From a virus: DNA of 33,679 nucleotides. The stretch covers positions 1 to 33,679 of IMG/VR virus record IMGVR_UViG_3300028027_000143; one strand, 5' to 3'. Shown piece by piece: positions 14,911 through 22,261 of the stretch (the first letter of the stretch is position 1; each line of letters opens with the position of its first letter). The notes beneath the pieces were generated by a model. That model ran no database searches. It had not been told where the DNA came from and saw only the letters and a list, made by a program, of their open reading frames with translations. A program made the position numbers and the translations under genes.

Positions 14911-15759
14911 ATGGCTGAAGGCGGCTGGGGTTCTGGCACATGGGGTCAGGCTGGCTGGGGTGATTCAGTCTATGACCGGAGTGTTGCTGAAACTGCGACA
15001 GGGACAGATGCTGTCTCTACGGCCATATCAGTTCCATCTAGTGTCAGTGAAACAGCTACGGGATCGGATGCTGTATCCAGTCTAATTCAGGTTAATTCTG
15101 CGGTCAGTGAGACAAGTACTGGGTCTGATGCCATTAGTGCGTTGGCGACATTTGGTGCTTCGGTCAGTGAGTCTGGCACGGGCAGTGATTCAATAAGTGC
15201 GATTCCCACATACGGGGTGTCGGTCAGTGAGACATCTACTGGGTCAGATTCAGCGCAGGCGTTTGCTAACTTCTTGGGTCAAATCCTTGAGACAGCGACT
15301 GGCACGGATGCAACGAGTTCAGCGTTCACGTTCTTGGTTTATATTGTCGAGAGCGCAACGGGCACGGATGTAGTATCGAGCAGTTTGGCTATTGGCTCAG
15401 AAATTAGTGAGTCAGCAACGGGCAGTGATGCTTTATCTGCTAGTGTTACATTGCCAGCCAGTGTGTCAGAAGCGGCGACTGGTGCGGATGTAAATGTGGC
15501 GCTGGCAAGCTTCTTTTCTTCCGTGGTTGAGTTAGCGACAATCTCGGATGTATTACTTGGCAGGCCGTTATGGGAAATTATTGATGACGTACAGAATGCT
15601 GACTGGGGCGGGATTACAAATACGCAGACTGCTGGGTGGCAAAATGTTAATGACACACAATCAATAAACTGGCAAAATATTAACAATACTCAGTCTTCTG
15701 GCTGGGCAAATGTTGATGATACCCAGAGTGCTGGGTGGACACCAATCGACACGAATTAG
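14911..15759 (+). CDS. Tandem-repeat fibre-like protein
   Basis: The 282-residue protein is built of three parts. Residues 5-17 form a Trp/Gly-rich head (GWGSGTWGQAGWG). Residues 24-223 contain about ten copies of a 20-residue unit with the pattern S-V-S-E-T-A-T-G-S-D-A-V-S, with variation in the last third of each. Residues 229-282 contain five copies of an 11-residue unit, W-x-N-V-x-D-T-Q-S-x-G. The regularity suggests a fibrous trimer or repeated beta-turn rod. The gene lies between a structural gene and the S74 tail fibre, so a fibre or fibre-linker role is likely. No enzymatic motif is visible. Confidence 0.8.
   Translation: MAEGGWGSGTWGQAGWGDSVYDRSVAETATGTDAVSTAISVPSSVSETATGSDAVSSLIQVNSAVSETSTGSDAISALATFGASVSESGTGSDSISAIPTYGVSVSETSTGSDSAQAFANFLGQILETATGTDATSSAFTFLVYIVESATGTDVVSSSLAIGSEISESATGSDALSASVTLPASVSEAATGADVNVALASFFSSVVELATISDVLLGRPLWEIIDDVQNADWGGITNTQTAGWQNVNDTQSINWQNINNTQSSGWANVDDTQSAGWTPIDTN
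14980..15577 (+). repeat. Ten copies of a 60-base coding repeat
   Basis: The unit encodes 20 residues around E-T-A-T-G-[ST]-D-A-[VI]-S. Copies differ at many synonymous positions, so this is not a recent slippage expansion. Confidence 0.88.
15595..15756 (+). repeat. Five copies of a 33-base coding repeat
   Basis: The unit encodes 11 residues, [ST]-A-G-W-x-N-[VI]-x-D-T-Q. It forms the C-terminal end of the tandem-repeat protein and ends with GWTPIDTN. Confidence 0.88.
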
Positions 15760-15769
15760 GAGCTTTTAA

Positions 15770-18190
15770 ATGACTACAGGCGCAACGGGACAACTAGGTT
15801 TAGCTCTTCCAGTACAGGGCGAACTCTCCGGTACATGGGGCGATACCGTTAACAATGGTATTACGCAGTACACCAACATCGCCATTGCGGGCACTTTGAC
15901 CCTGACTGGTGACGGCGCAGTTACTCTGGCAAATACCACAGGTGACGCTTCAGCTTCTAACATCACATCTACTTTAGCTGGCGCAGGTACAGTTACCGCC
16001 CAGTTTGCGATTGTTAAGGTGTCCGGTACAACAACTACAAAAGTAGTCACAGGCCCAAGCTATAGCAAGACTTATGTGGTGGACAACGCCTCGTCATTTG
16101 CTGTGACGTTTAAAGCATCTGGTCAGACTGGTGTTTCTATTGCAGCGGCTGAGAAGGTCACTGTTGTGTTTAACGGCACAGACTACATCAAGCTGGCCGG
16201 TACGATTGCTAATGCAGCAGGCTCCAACACTCAGATTCAGTTTAACAATGGCGGTCTGTTTGGCGCATCTTCCAGCCTGACATGGGATGGCACAACACTT
16301 AGCTCTACTCAAGTTAACATCACCGGCCAAGGCACTTTGCGCCTGCAAGACACAACCGGTGGTGAGTATGTCGGCCTTCGTTCTCCCTCGGCTTTGGGTG
16401 CAAGCTACACACTGACATTCCCCGCAGATGACGGCACAAGCGGTCAGGCTCTAATTACGGACGGCTCTGGTGTTCTGTCATGGTCTACAGCCGCTTCTGG
16501 CGATGTGTACGGCCCCGGTTCATCTACTGATAACGCAGTTGCTCGGTTTGACAGCACGACAGGTAAGTTGCTACAGAACAGCGTAGTCCTTATTGGTGAC
16601 ACAGGCGCAGTCACGGGCGTGACGGATTTAACAGCATCGGGATCAGTAACCCTCTCTGGTGGTACAGCTAACGGAGTAGCGTATTTAAACGGCTCTAAGG
16701 TTGTTACAAGCGGTTCTGCGCTTACTTTTGATGGGACTAATGTTTTTACTGTTGGCACTTCTTCAACATCAGGCTCAAACATTGTTTTGAATTCAGGAAC
16801 AACCGCTGGGTTTGGTGGTGCTTTTAAGATTCAAAGCGGTGGAACTTTAAAATCTCAAATCACAACTAAAACAGTTGTGACTGGTGGCGGAACAGACCAA
16901 AGTTTATGGCTTGGTAGTGAGGCAGATAACATTTATTTGTCTTCTGCGGCCTCAACTGGAAACATTCTTTTTGGTCAAGGGCCGGGCTATGCATTTACAG
17001 AACAAATGCGCCTAACCAGCACAGGTCTGGGTATTGGTACAAGTTCACCTGCGGTAAAACTTCATGTTAGTGGTGTTAGTCGTTTTGCAAGAAGCACAGA
17101 TGCATCTCAGTATTTAAACTTAACACTTGAAACAGGTAACGCTGTTTACAACGCTGTAGGAAGCATTAACCATGTTTGGCAAAATGCTGGTACTGAGCAC
17201 ATGCGCCTCGACTCATCAGGCAATCTAGGCTTGGGAGTTACTCCTAGTGCTTGGGGTGGTATTTTTGATGTATTGCAAATAGGTGCAGGTGCAAGTTATC
17301 TTGGTGGTCGTACTGATAGTGTTGCAGGTCGTCAAATCTGGCTTGGAACAAACAGTTATTTCAACGGCACAAATTGGATTTATGGCGTTACGCAACCTGC
17401 CGCACAGTATTACCAGAATGATGGCGCACACATTTGGAACACAGCCCCTTCTGGCACAGCAGGAAACGCCATTACCTTTACTCAGGCAATGACTCTGGAT
17501 GCTAGTGGGAATTTGGGTGTAGGCGCTACAAGTCCGACTAACAAAGTTGACATTCTTACCGCTGACAATACAGGCTTGACTGTAAGAAGTACAAATTACA
17601 GCGGCTCTTTTGGGCCAAGCGGTCTAGGTGGCATGGCGCTTACGACTGCGGGCGCATACCCGTTGATTTTTTATATCAATGGCGCAGAGCGTGCCCGTAT
17701 AGACTCAAGCGGTAACTTCTATGTTGCTACTACAGCATCTGGTGGTCAAAGTGGTTTTTCAGTTTTAAAAGGCGGCTCTGGAATTGAAACCAGCATAGAA
17801 ATTGCTCACAATTTTGGTACTGCTTCTGGTGTTAAATACTCTGACTTTTTATATGCAACAGGTTCTATTGGTTCCATTACTCAATCAGGCACAACAGCAG
17901 TTCTTTACAACACAACTTCTGACCAACGTCTAAAAGAAAACATTGTTGACGCTGACTCAGCATCAAGTTTGATTGACTCATTGCAAGTTCGTCAGTTTGA
18001 TTGGAAAGCAGACGGCTCACATCAGCGTTATGGTTTTATTGCTCAAGAGTTGGTAACTGTTGCCCCTGAAGCAGTACATCAACCAACTGACTCAGAAGAA
18101 ATGATGGCTGTGGACTATTCCAAACTTGTCCCAATGTTGGTCAAGGAAATTCAATCACTTCGTAAACGCCTAGCAGACGCTGGCATCTAA
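15770..18190 (+). CDS. Tail fibre / tailspike with S74 chaperone domain
   Basis: The 806-residue protein is the receptor-binding fibre. The N-terminus (LGLALPVQGELSGTWGDTVN, then NGITQYTNIAIAG) is an attachment module frequent in phage fibres. The middle is Gly/Thr/Ser-rich with beta-helix-like repeats, including two copies of a M-R-L-D/T-S-x-G-x-L-G-x-G element (EHMRLDSSGNLGLGV). The last 92 residues (from about 715) form a Peptidase_S74 intramolecular chaperone: TSDQRLKENI with the Ser/Lys pair for autocleavage, LQVRQFDWKADGS, RYGFIAQELV, then a C-terminal coiled coil (KEIQSLRKRLADAGI). In this family the domain trimerises the fibre and cuts itself off just before the serine. Confidence 0.92.
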   Translation: MTTGATGQLGLALPVQGELSGTWGDTVNNGITQYTNIAIAGTLTLTGDGAVTLANTTGDASASNITSTLAGAGTVTAQFAIVKVSGTTTTKVVTGPSYSKTYVVDNASSFAVTFKASGQTGVSIAAAEKVTVVFNGTDYIKLAGTIANAAGSNTQIQFNNGGLFGASSSLTWDGTTLSSTQVNITGQGTLRLQDTTGGEYVGLRSPSALGASYTLTFPADDGTSGQALITDGSGVLSWSTAASGDVYGPGSSTDNAVARFDSTTGKLLQNSVVLIGDTGAVTGVTDLTASGSVTLSGGTANGVAYLNGSKVVTSGSALTFDGTNVFTVGTSSTSGSNIVLNSGTTAGFGGAFKIQSGGTLKSQITTKTVVTGGGTDQSLWLGSEADNIYLSSAASTGNILFGQGPGYAFTEQMRLTSTGLGIGTSSPAVKLHVSGVSRFARSTDASQYLNLTLETGNAVYNAVGSINHVWQNAGTEHMRLDSSGNLGLGVTPSAWGGIFDVLQIGAGASYLGGRTDSVAGRQIWLGTNSYFNGTNWIYGVTQPAAQYYQNDGAHIWNTAPSGTAGNAITFTQAMTLDASGNLGVGATSPTNKVDILTADNTGLTVRSTNYSGSFGPSGLGGMALTTAGAYPLIFYINGAERARIDSSGNFYVATTASGGQSGFSVLKGGSGIETSIEIAHNFGTASGVKYSDFLYATGSIGSITQSGTTAVLYNTTSDQRLKENIVDADSASSLIDSLQVRQFDWKADGSHQRYGFIAQELVTVAPEAVHQPTDSEEMMAVDYSKLVPMLVKEIQSLRKRLADAGI

Positions 18191-18211
18191 TTAACCCCCG
18201 AAAGGAAAATC

Positions 18212-18743
18212 ATGTCCTTGACACAAGAAGAAGCACATCGCTTGTTTGAGTACAAGGATGGTGTTTTGTTTTGGAAAGAGCGCCCTCGGTCTGACTTTAA
18301 TAGTGATTTGGCATTTAAACAATGGAATCCAAAACACATGGGGGAAAAAAGCGGGTTGCTGGTCTGGGCATCATGTCAGTGTCAGTGTTAACAAAAAACA
18401 ATATCCATTGGCAAGAGTAATATTTTTGATGCACCATGGGTATTTGCCTGAAATTGTTGACCATGCCGACTGCAATCCAATGAATAATGACATCCGCAAT
18501 CTTCGTGCGGCAACAAAAGCAGAAAATCAACGCAATTCAGGCATGTTTGCACACAATACATCTGGCGTTAAAGGTGTTGTTTGGAGCAAAGCGTGTCAAA
18601 AATGGATTGCCAGAATTAAAGTAATGGGTAAAACAAAGCATCTTGGTACTTTTGAATCAAAAGAACTTGCCGCTGAGTTTGTTCAATTAGCCCGTGAGAC
18701 ATTTCACGGTTCATTTGCAAATCATGGTTTTAAAGGAGCATAA
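18212..18743 (+). pseudogene. HNH homing endonuclease with AP2 domain, frameshifted
   Basis: Two open frames together encode one HNH endonuclease. The first (18212-18391) begins MSLTQEEAHRLFEYKDGVLF and continues WKERPRSDFN, typical for the family start. The second frame continues with AGCWSGHHVSVSV, the HNH core VDHADCNPMNNDIRNLRAAT and KAENQRN, and then an AP2-like DNA-binding domain (SGVKGVVWSKACQKWIARIK ... KHLGTFESKELAAEFV). The frames meet at the GGGGG-AAAAAA run, 18340-18350; one base too many is enough to explain it. The internal ATG at 18246 in the second frame is not a plausible start. It is an inactivated copy, or an error of the assembly. It sits between the fibre gene and a conserved small gene. 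Confidence 0.85.
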
Positions 18744-18745
18744 AC

Positions 18746-19075
18746 ATGACAACAGTAACAACTTGGGTAGTGTCCCAATTAGATTGCCTGCCGCAAGCAG
18801 ATGGTCAAACCGATGTGGTGGTGGTAGCCCATTGGTCATGCAACGGTACAGATGGAACCTATAACGGATCCGTTTACAGCACTGCATCGTTTACATATAC
18901 AGGCGGCGCTTTTGTCCCATATTCAAGCCTCACGCAGAATGAAGTATTGGGCTGGATTTGGTCAAGTGGCGTGTCAAAAGATGCCACAGAAGCCGCTGTA
19001 GCCCAACAAATTGCGAATCAAGTAAATCCTCCTATCGTAGTTTTGCCACTTCCTTGGGCAACACCAGCACCGTAA
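18746..19075 (+). CDS. Small conserved phage protein (DUF7936-like)
   Basis: The 109-residue protein is in a family I recall from many phages near fibre genes. It begins MTTVTTWVVSQLDCLPQADG, followed by QTDVVVVAHWSCNGTDGTYN and a beta stretch (SVYSTASFTYTGGAFVPYSS). It then has LTQNEVLGWIW with a helix (EAAVAQQIANQVNPP) and a Pro-rich tail. There is no signal peptide. It starts two bases after the end of the endonuclease gene, so that gene has slipped in just before it; GGAG at 18734-18737 provides the ribosome site. Probably a virion or fibre-assembly protein, function unknown. Confidence 0.8.
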   Translation: MTTVTTWVVSQLDCLPQADGQTDVVVVAHWSCNGTDGTYNGSVYSTASFTYTGGAFVPYSSLTQNEVLGWIWSSGVSKDATEAAVAQQIANQVNPPIVVLPLPWATPAP

Positions 19076-19087
19076 GTTAACGGGAAA

Positions 19088-19109
19088 GCCACCACCCGAC
19101 CTTGGTGGC
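19088..19109 (+). terminator. Weak hairpin, possible terminator
   Basis: GCCACCA (19088-19094) pairs with TGGTGGC (19103-19109) around an eight-base loop and is followed by GCATTTTAAGG. The T run is only four bases, so this is a weak terminator or an mRNA-stabilising hairpin in front of the 19130 gene. Confidence 0.4.
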
Positions 19110-19129
19110 GCATTTTAAGGAAATACGAA

Positions 19130-19366
19130 ATGGCAAACCAACAATCCCAGATCGTAAGCATAGATGGCGTTGAGTACAAAATTGAAGACATGACGCAGGA
19201 GCAACAGATGCTTTTGAACCATGTAGTTGACCTTGAGCGAAAGATTGGTTCTACCAAGTTCCAGTTGGATCAGCTTAATGTAGGAAAAGATGCCTTCTTC
19301 ACAATGTTGAAAGCAGCGTTAGCCGCCAAGCCTGAAGAGGCTGTCTCTGATGTAGAACCAAAGTAA
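19130..19366 (+). CDS. Small coiled-coil phage protein
   Basis: The 78-residue protein begins with a short beta element (SQIVSIDGVEYKIEDMTQEQ) and continues as one helix (QMLLNHVVDLERKIGSTKFQ, LDQLNVGKDAFFTMLKAALA) with an acidic tail. This 'I-D-G-x-E-Y-K-x-E-D' plus helix layout occurs in a small family of phage proteins of unknown function (probably DUF6447-like). An AAGGA site precedes the ATG. A terminator follows right after the stop, closing the fibre unit. Confidence 0.78.
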   Translation: MANQQSQIVSIDGVEYKIEDMTQEQQMLLNHVVDLERKIGSTKFQLDQLNVGKDAFFTMLKAALAAKPEEAVSDVEPK

Positions 19367-19374
19367 CCTTGTCT

Positions 19375-19397
19375 GGGGGCTTCGGCCCCCGCTGTTT
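19375..19397 (+). terminator. Rho-independent terminator between fibre and lysis units
   Basis: GGGGGC (19375-19380) and GCCCCC (19385-19390) form a six-pair stem around TTCG, the same loop as the two terminators after the head genes. The following stretch is GCTGTTT, with only a short T run, so termination may be partial. Confidence 0.75.
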
Positions 19398-19427
19398 GGT
19401 TACTGGAATTTGTTTTGAGTTGTACCT

Positions 19428-19928
19428 ATGATTCCAATAGATCCAATAACAGCGTTAGAGGGACTACAGACTGCAATCAGCGTAGTCAAAAAAGCCAGCA
19501 AGGTTGCTAATGATCTGGCGGGCTTGGCCCCGTCCATTTCACGGATGTTTGATGCTCAAAGCACTGCTACCAAGGCAATGCTTCAGGCAAAGCGTACTGG
19601 GGGTAAATCCAACCTTGGTGCGGCGCTACAGATTGAGATGGCTTTGGATGAAGCCAAGCGGTTTGAAGAACAGCTAAAGATGCTGTTTATGCAGACTGGC
19701 CGTATTGACGTATGGAATGCGGCTAAAGCTCGTCAAGCCGAGATGGACAGGGACGATGCCAAAGAAATGGCAGAGTTAAAAGCAGCGGATAAAAAACGCA
19801 AAAAAGATGAAGCCGAACAACTGGCGTGGGCTGTTGGCATTGTGGTCATCGTGATGTTTTTAGGTGCTATTGGTTGGGGTATTGCTGAGATTCAAGAGGT
19901 CTGCGCCAGAGGAAGGTGTGGTCGGTGA
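19428..19928 (+). CDS. Membrane-anchored helical protein, lysis module
   Basis: The 166-residue protein starts with a hydrophobic-amphipathic region (ITALEGLQTAISVVKKASKV) and continues as long charged helices (residues 50-125, including AKARQAEMDRDDAKEMAELK and AADKKRKKDEAEQ). One membrane segment lies near residues 133-153 (AWAVGIVVIVMFLGAIGWGI), and the short tail has Cys-Ala-Arg-Gly-Arg-Cys. Proteins of this shape precede endolysin genes in several phages, perhaps as antiholin or spanin-like factors, but this is inference. There is no strong ribosome site in front of ATG 19428. The stop overlaps the GTG of the next small gene. Confidence 0.78.
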   Translation: MIPIDPITALEGLQTAISVVKKASKVANDLAGLAPSISRMFDAQSTATKAMLQAKRTGGKSNLGAALQIEMALDEAKRFEEQLKMLFMQTGRIDVWNAAKARQAEMDRDDAKEMAELKAADKKRKKDEAEQLAWAVGIVVIVMFLGAIGWGIAEIQEVCARGRCGR

Positions 19929-20074
19929 ATGAATACCAGAAACAATTTGACCAATTCCTTAAAATCTTCGTGCGCCTGTGCGTGGTTTGGTGGGTGCTTG
20001 GGTTTCTTAAGTTCCTGCCGGACGAGTTGGCCGACAGAGTTGTAAACAAAATACTGGGAATGTTTGGACTATGA
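19925..20074 (+). CDS. Tiny membrane protein, GTG start
   Basis: A 49-residue frame joins its neighbours by GTGA and ATGA overlaps. It encodes NEYQKQFDQFLKIFVRLCVV followed by WWVLGFLKFL, then PDELADRVVNKILG. One hydrophobic segment (about residues 14-31) with three tryptophan/cysteine positions makes it a likely small membrane protein. It fills the otherwise empty 142 bases between two membrane protein genes. The ATG at 19929 opens a different frame of 38 residues with no such structure and is less likely. A lysis-related role is suggested by position only. Confidence 0.6.
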   Translation: MNEYQKQFDQFLKIFVRLCVVWWVLGFLKFLPDELADRVVNKILGMFGL

Positions 20075-20682
20075 GTGACGAAAAGCCATCAGACATATTG
20101 AGCAAGGTTCTGTCCTATGTGGATAGCCCGTTTAAACTGTTTGCGCTAATCCTCATGGCGGTGTTTGCGTTCTCTGGTTATTTTCTGTGGCAGAACCAAG
20201 CGTTCTTGTTTGATGCGTACAAGGAGAACAAGAAGCTCCCGATGATTGCAGAAGACCGGGCAGAAGATGTCGTAGCGCATTTGTTCAAGAACACAGATGC
20301 AACCGTAGTGGCTATCTTCAAAGTCAATCCGTTGTTTGGCACAAGGATTCTGTTCCGTGCTTACACCCGCGAAGGCAGAGATAAAACGCACGATGGTTTA
20401 GACGTAGGGCTGTTTACACAGAATTCTGCCAACAACCATGATGTAATTGCGCTGATGGCTAATGAAATACCGTGTGGTGAATACGCTAGGCCCCAGAGTG
20501 AAATGGGTCTTTGGTACATTGAGAAGGGCGTAACCTTTGGTTGCCGTGTCAGCGTTCCTCCTGAACAGGGCCGGTTTGTTGGACAGATTACGGTTGGCTG
20601 GGACAAAGAGCCAAAAGACCTAAACAAAGCAATTAGTATGTTGCAGATTGCCAGCAGTATGCTTTCAAGGAGTAAACAGTAA
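20071..20682 (+). CDS. Membrane protein with periplasmic domain, lysis module
   Basis: The 203-residue protein has a cytoplasmic start (MSDEKPSDILSKVLSYVDSP), one membrane segment (residues 22-43, KLFALILMAVFAFSGYFLWQ), and a larger mixed domain outside, with RILFRAYTREGRDKTHDG, DVGLFTQNSANNHDVIALMA and EKGVTFGCRVSVPPEQGRFV. Two cysteines (in EIPCGEYA and FGCRVSV) could form a disulphide in the periplasm. The domain has the size and strand-helix order of a PAS/GAF-like sensor. It sits immediately before the endolysin, ending in TAATG. A control function in lysis timing is possible but unproven. Confidence 0.75.
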   Translation: MSDEKPSDILSKVLSYVDSPFKLFALILMAVFAFSGYFLWQNQAFLFDAYKENKKLPMIAEDRAEDVVAHLFKNTDATVVAIFKVNPLFGTRILFRAYTREGRDKTHDGLDVGLFTQNSANNHDVIALMANEIPCGEYARPQSEMGLWYIEKGVTFGCRVSVPPEQGRFVGQITVGWDKEPKDLNKAISMLQIASSMLSRSKQ

Positions 20683-21197
20683 TGGCTCAGTTTGAACCAG
20701 CTTTTGAGCAGATGATTAAAGACGAGGGCGGCTACGTCCTCCATGAAGTGCCCGGTGATACAGGCGGGATGACCTACGCTGGGATTGCCCGTAACAAAAA
20801 CCCGCAGTGGAACGGCTGGCCTCTGGTAGATAAGAAGGAGTTTGGCGGCTCCCTGACCAGTATGGTGCGTGAGTTCTACCGCATTGAGTTCTGGGACAAG
20901 ATGCGCGGTAACGAGATCACTAACCAAGACGTAGCTAACTCTATCTTTAACTTTGGTGTAAACGCAGGCATGGGCATGGCGGTCAAGCTGGCTCAGTTGG
21001 TTGTGGGTGCTACACCAGACGGCGGGATTGGCGCTAAAACAATAGAGAAACTCAACACCATCACGGACGGCCAGCGCTTTAAGGAGTCCTACGCTCTGGC
21101 TAAGATTGCCCGTTATGTTGAGATATGCAACAAGAACCCCGTACAGGTTAAGTTCCTCAAGGGCTGGATTAACCGCACATTGAAAGGTCTAGCATGA
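20682..21197 (+). CDS. Endolysin, GH108-type muramidase
   Basis: The 171-residue protein is a peptidoglycan hydrolase. The N-terminus FEQMIKDEGGYVLHEVPGDT followed by GGMTYAGIARNKNPQWNGWP is the glycoside hydrolase 108 core, with the catalytic Glu in the E-G-G-Y motif (residue 15). The second part, NSIFNFGVNAGMGMAVKLAQ, then VGATPDGGIGAKTIEKLN, matches the C-terminal peptidoglycan-binding segment paired with GH108. The length fits the family. There is no signal peptide, so release needs a holin, which is encoded next with ATGA overlap. It cleaves N-acetylmuramic acid to N-acetylglucosamine bonds in the host wall. Confidence 0.9.
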   Translation: MAQFEPAFEQMIKDEGGYVLHEVPGDTGGMTYAGIARNKNPQWNGWPLVDKKEFGGSLTSMVREFYRIEFWDKMRGNEITNQDVANSIFNFGVNAGMGMAVKLAQLVVGATPDGGIGAKTIEKLNTITDGQRFKESYALAKIARYVEICNKNPVQVKFLKGWINRTLKGLA

Positions 21198-21631
21198 GCT
21201 TGCTTGCCGTTGGATCAATTATTGAAGCTGTGGGTAAGGTTGCAGGCGACCTAATTACGACCGACAAAGAAAAGATGGAAATGGAGATTGAGCAGCGTAA
21301 GCTTGATCTGGAAGAAAAGAAGATTAACCAAGCTACCGACCTAGCGCAGATTGAAGTTAACAAGATTGAAGCGGCTTCGTCCAGCGTGTTTGTTTCCGGC
21401 TGGCGGCCTGCGATTGGGTGGATTGGCGTGGCGGCTATGGCCTATCAGTTTCTGCTGTATCCGCTGTTTCAGTGGGGCTGGAAATACTTGCAGGCAATGG
21501 GTTGGATTCCAGCGGGCATGGAGCCTCCACCAGTACTGGACGCAGACCAACTATGGGTGATATTATCAGGCATCTTAGGCATTGCCGGTATGCGTTCTTT
21601 TGAGAAGACCAAAGGCGTTGCCAGTAAATAA
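21194..21631 (+). CDS. Holin (GTA-type three-helix holin)
   Basis: The 145-residue protein forms the membrane lesion that lets the endolysin reach the cell wall. It begins MSLLAVGSIIEAVGKVAGDL, has a charged helix (KEKMEMEIEQRKLDLEEKKI), then the family signature VSGWRPAIGWIGVAAMAYQF and LLYPLFQWGW with two membrane passes, and a final hydrophobic segment (LWVILSGILGIAGMRSFEKT). The order matches the holin family of gene transfer agents. It overlaps the endolysin by four bases, in the unusual order endolysin before holin. Confidence 0.88.
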   Translation: MSLLAVGSIIEAVGKVAGDLITTDKEKMEMEIEQRKLDLEEKKINQATDLAQIEVNKIEAASSSVFVSGWRPAIGWIGVAAMAYQFLLYPLFQWGWKYLQAMGWIPAGMEPPPVLDADQLWVILSGILGIAGMRSFEKTKGVASK

Positions 21632-21640
21632 AGGTCATCC

Positions 21641-22261
21641 ATGCCGCTGAAAATGTGCAACAAATGCCAGTGTGAGAAACCAATCTCAGAGTTTGGTAAA
21701 GATCGCGCACGGTATGACGGTTTGACTTACAGGTGTTTGGAGTGCAGGAAAGCCGCTAACAAAACGCAATCTGATGTAATCCGGGCGCAAAAACGTGACC
21801 ATTACAAGCGGCACCGGGAAGTATTACTGCAACGTAAACGTGACAGCTATTTGGATAATGCTGAAGAAAAACGGGCATACCAACGTGCGTATGCAGCGGC
21901 TAGACCAGAAGAAACTAAGTTAAAGTCAAAATTGTTCTACGCAAAAAACCCAGATTACTACAAACAATTCCGTCAGAAGTACCCTGAAAAGGTAAATGCA
22001 AAAGAAGTCAAACGCAAGACGGCCAAGATGAATAGAACGCCACCTTGGTTGACAGAAGATGATTTTTGGTTAATTGAACAAGCTTATGACTTGGCGGCTA
22101 AACGCACTCAAATGTTTGGATTTTCTTGGCACGTTGACCACATAATACCGTTACAAGGCAAGATTGTTTCTGGCTTGCACGTTCCGTTAAATTTGCAAGT
22201 TATACCGGCAGCCATCAATACATCCAAACAAAATAAATTTGAGGTTTGCAATTATGCTTAA
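21641..22261 (+). CDS. HNH endonuclease with N-terminal zinc ribbon
   Basis: The 206-residue protein is a free-standing homing-type nuclease. Residues 6-35 make a zinc ribbon (CNKC and CLEC, 23 residues apart). A highly charged helix linker follows (RDHYKRHREVLLQRKRDSYL) and the nuclease core stands at the C-terminus: WHVDHIIPLQGKIVSGLHVP then LNLQVIPAAINTSKQNK, with His164/Asp166/His167, His180, Asn184 and Asn193 in HNH order. This layout is known from phage HNH genes that sit between structural genes. AAGG is at 21630-21633. It overlaps the downstream nozzle gene by eight bases, so this copy is intact and probably coupled to it. Confidence 0.9.
   Translation: MPLKMCNKCQCEKPISEFGKDRARYDGLTYRCLECRKAANKTQSDVIRAQKRDHYKRHREVLLQRKRDSYLDNAEEKRAYQRAYAAARPEETKLKSKLFYAKNPDYYKQFRQKYPEKVNAKEVKRKTAKMNRTPPWLTEDDFWLIEQAYDLAAKRTQMFGFSWHVDHIIPLQGKIVSGLHVPLNLQVIPAAINTSKQNKFEVCNYA

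Noticed and set aside
14980-15756. Possible CRISPR-like direct repeats
   Set aside because: The repeats are in frame, have no conserved non-coding units with distinct spacers, and vary at third codon positions, so they are protein repeats.
20361-20927. Antisense open frame of 188 codons over the lysis genes
   Set aside because: The sense strand encodes a clear membrane protein and a GH108 endolysin; the antisense frame has no recognisable motif or ribosome site.
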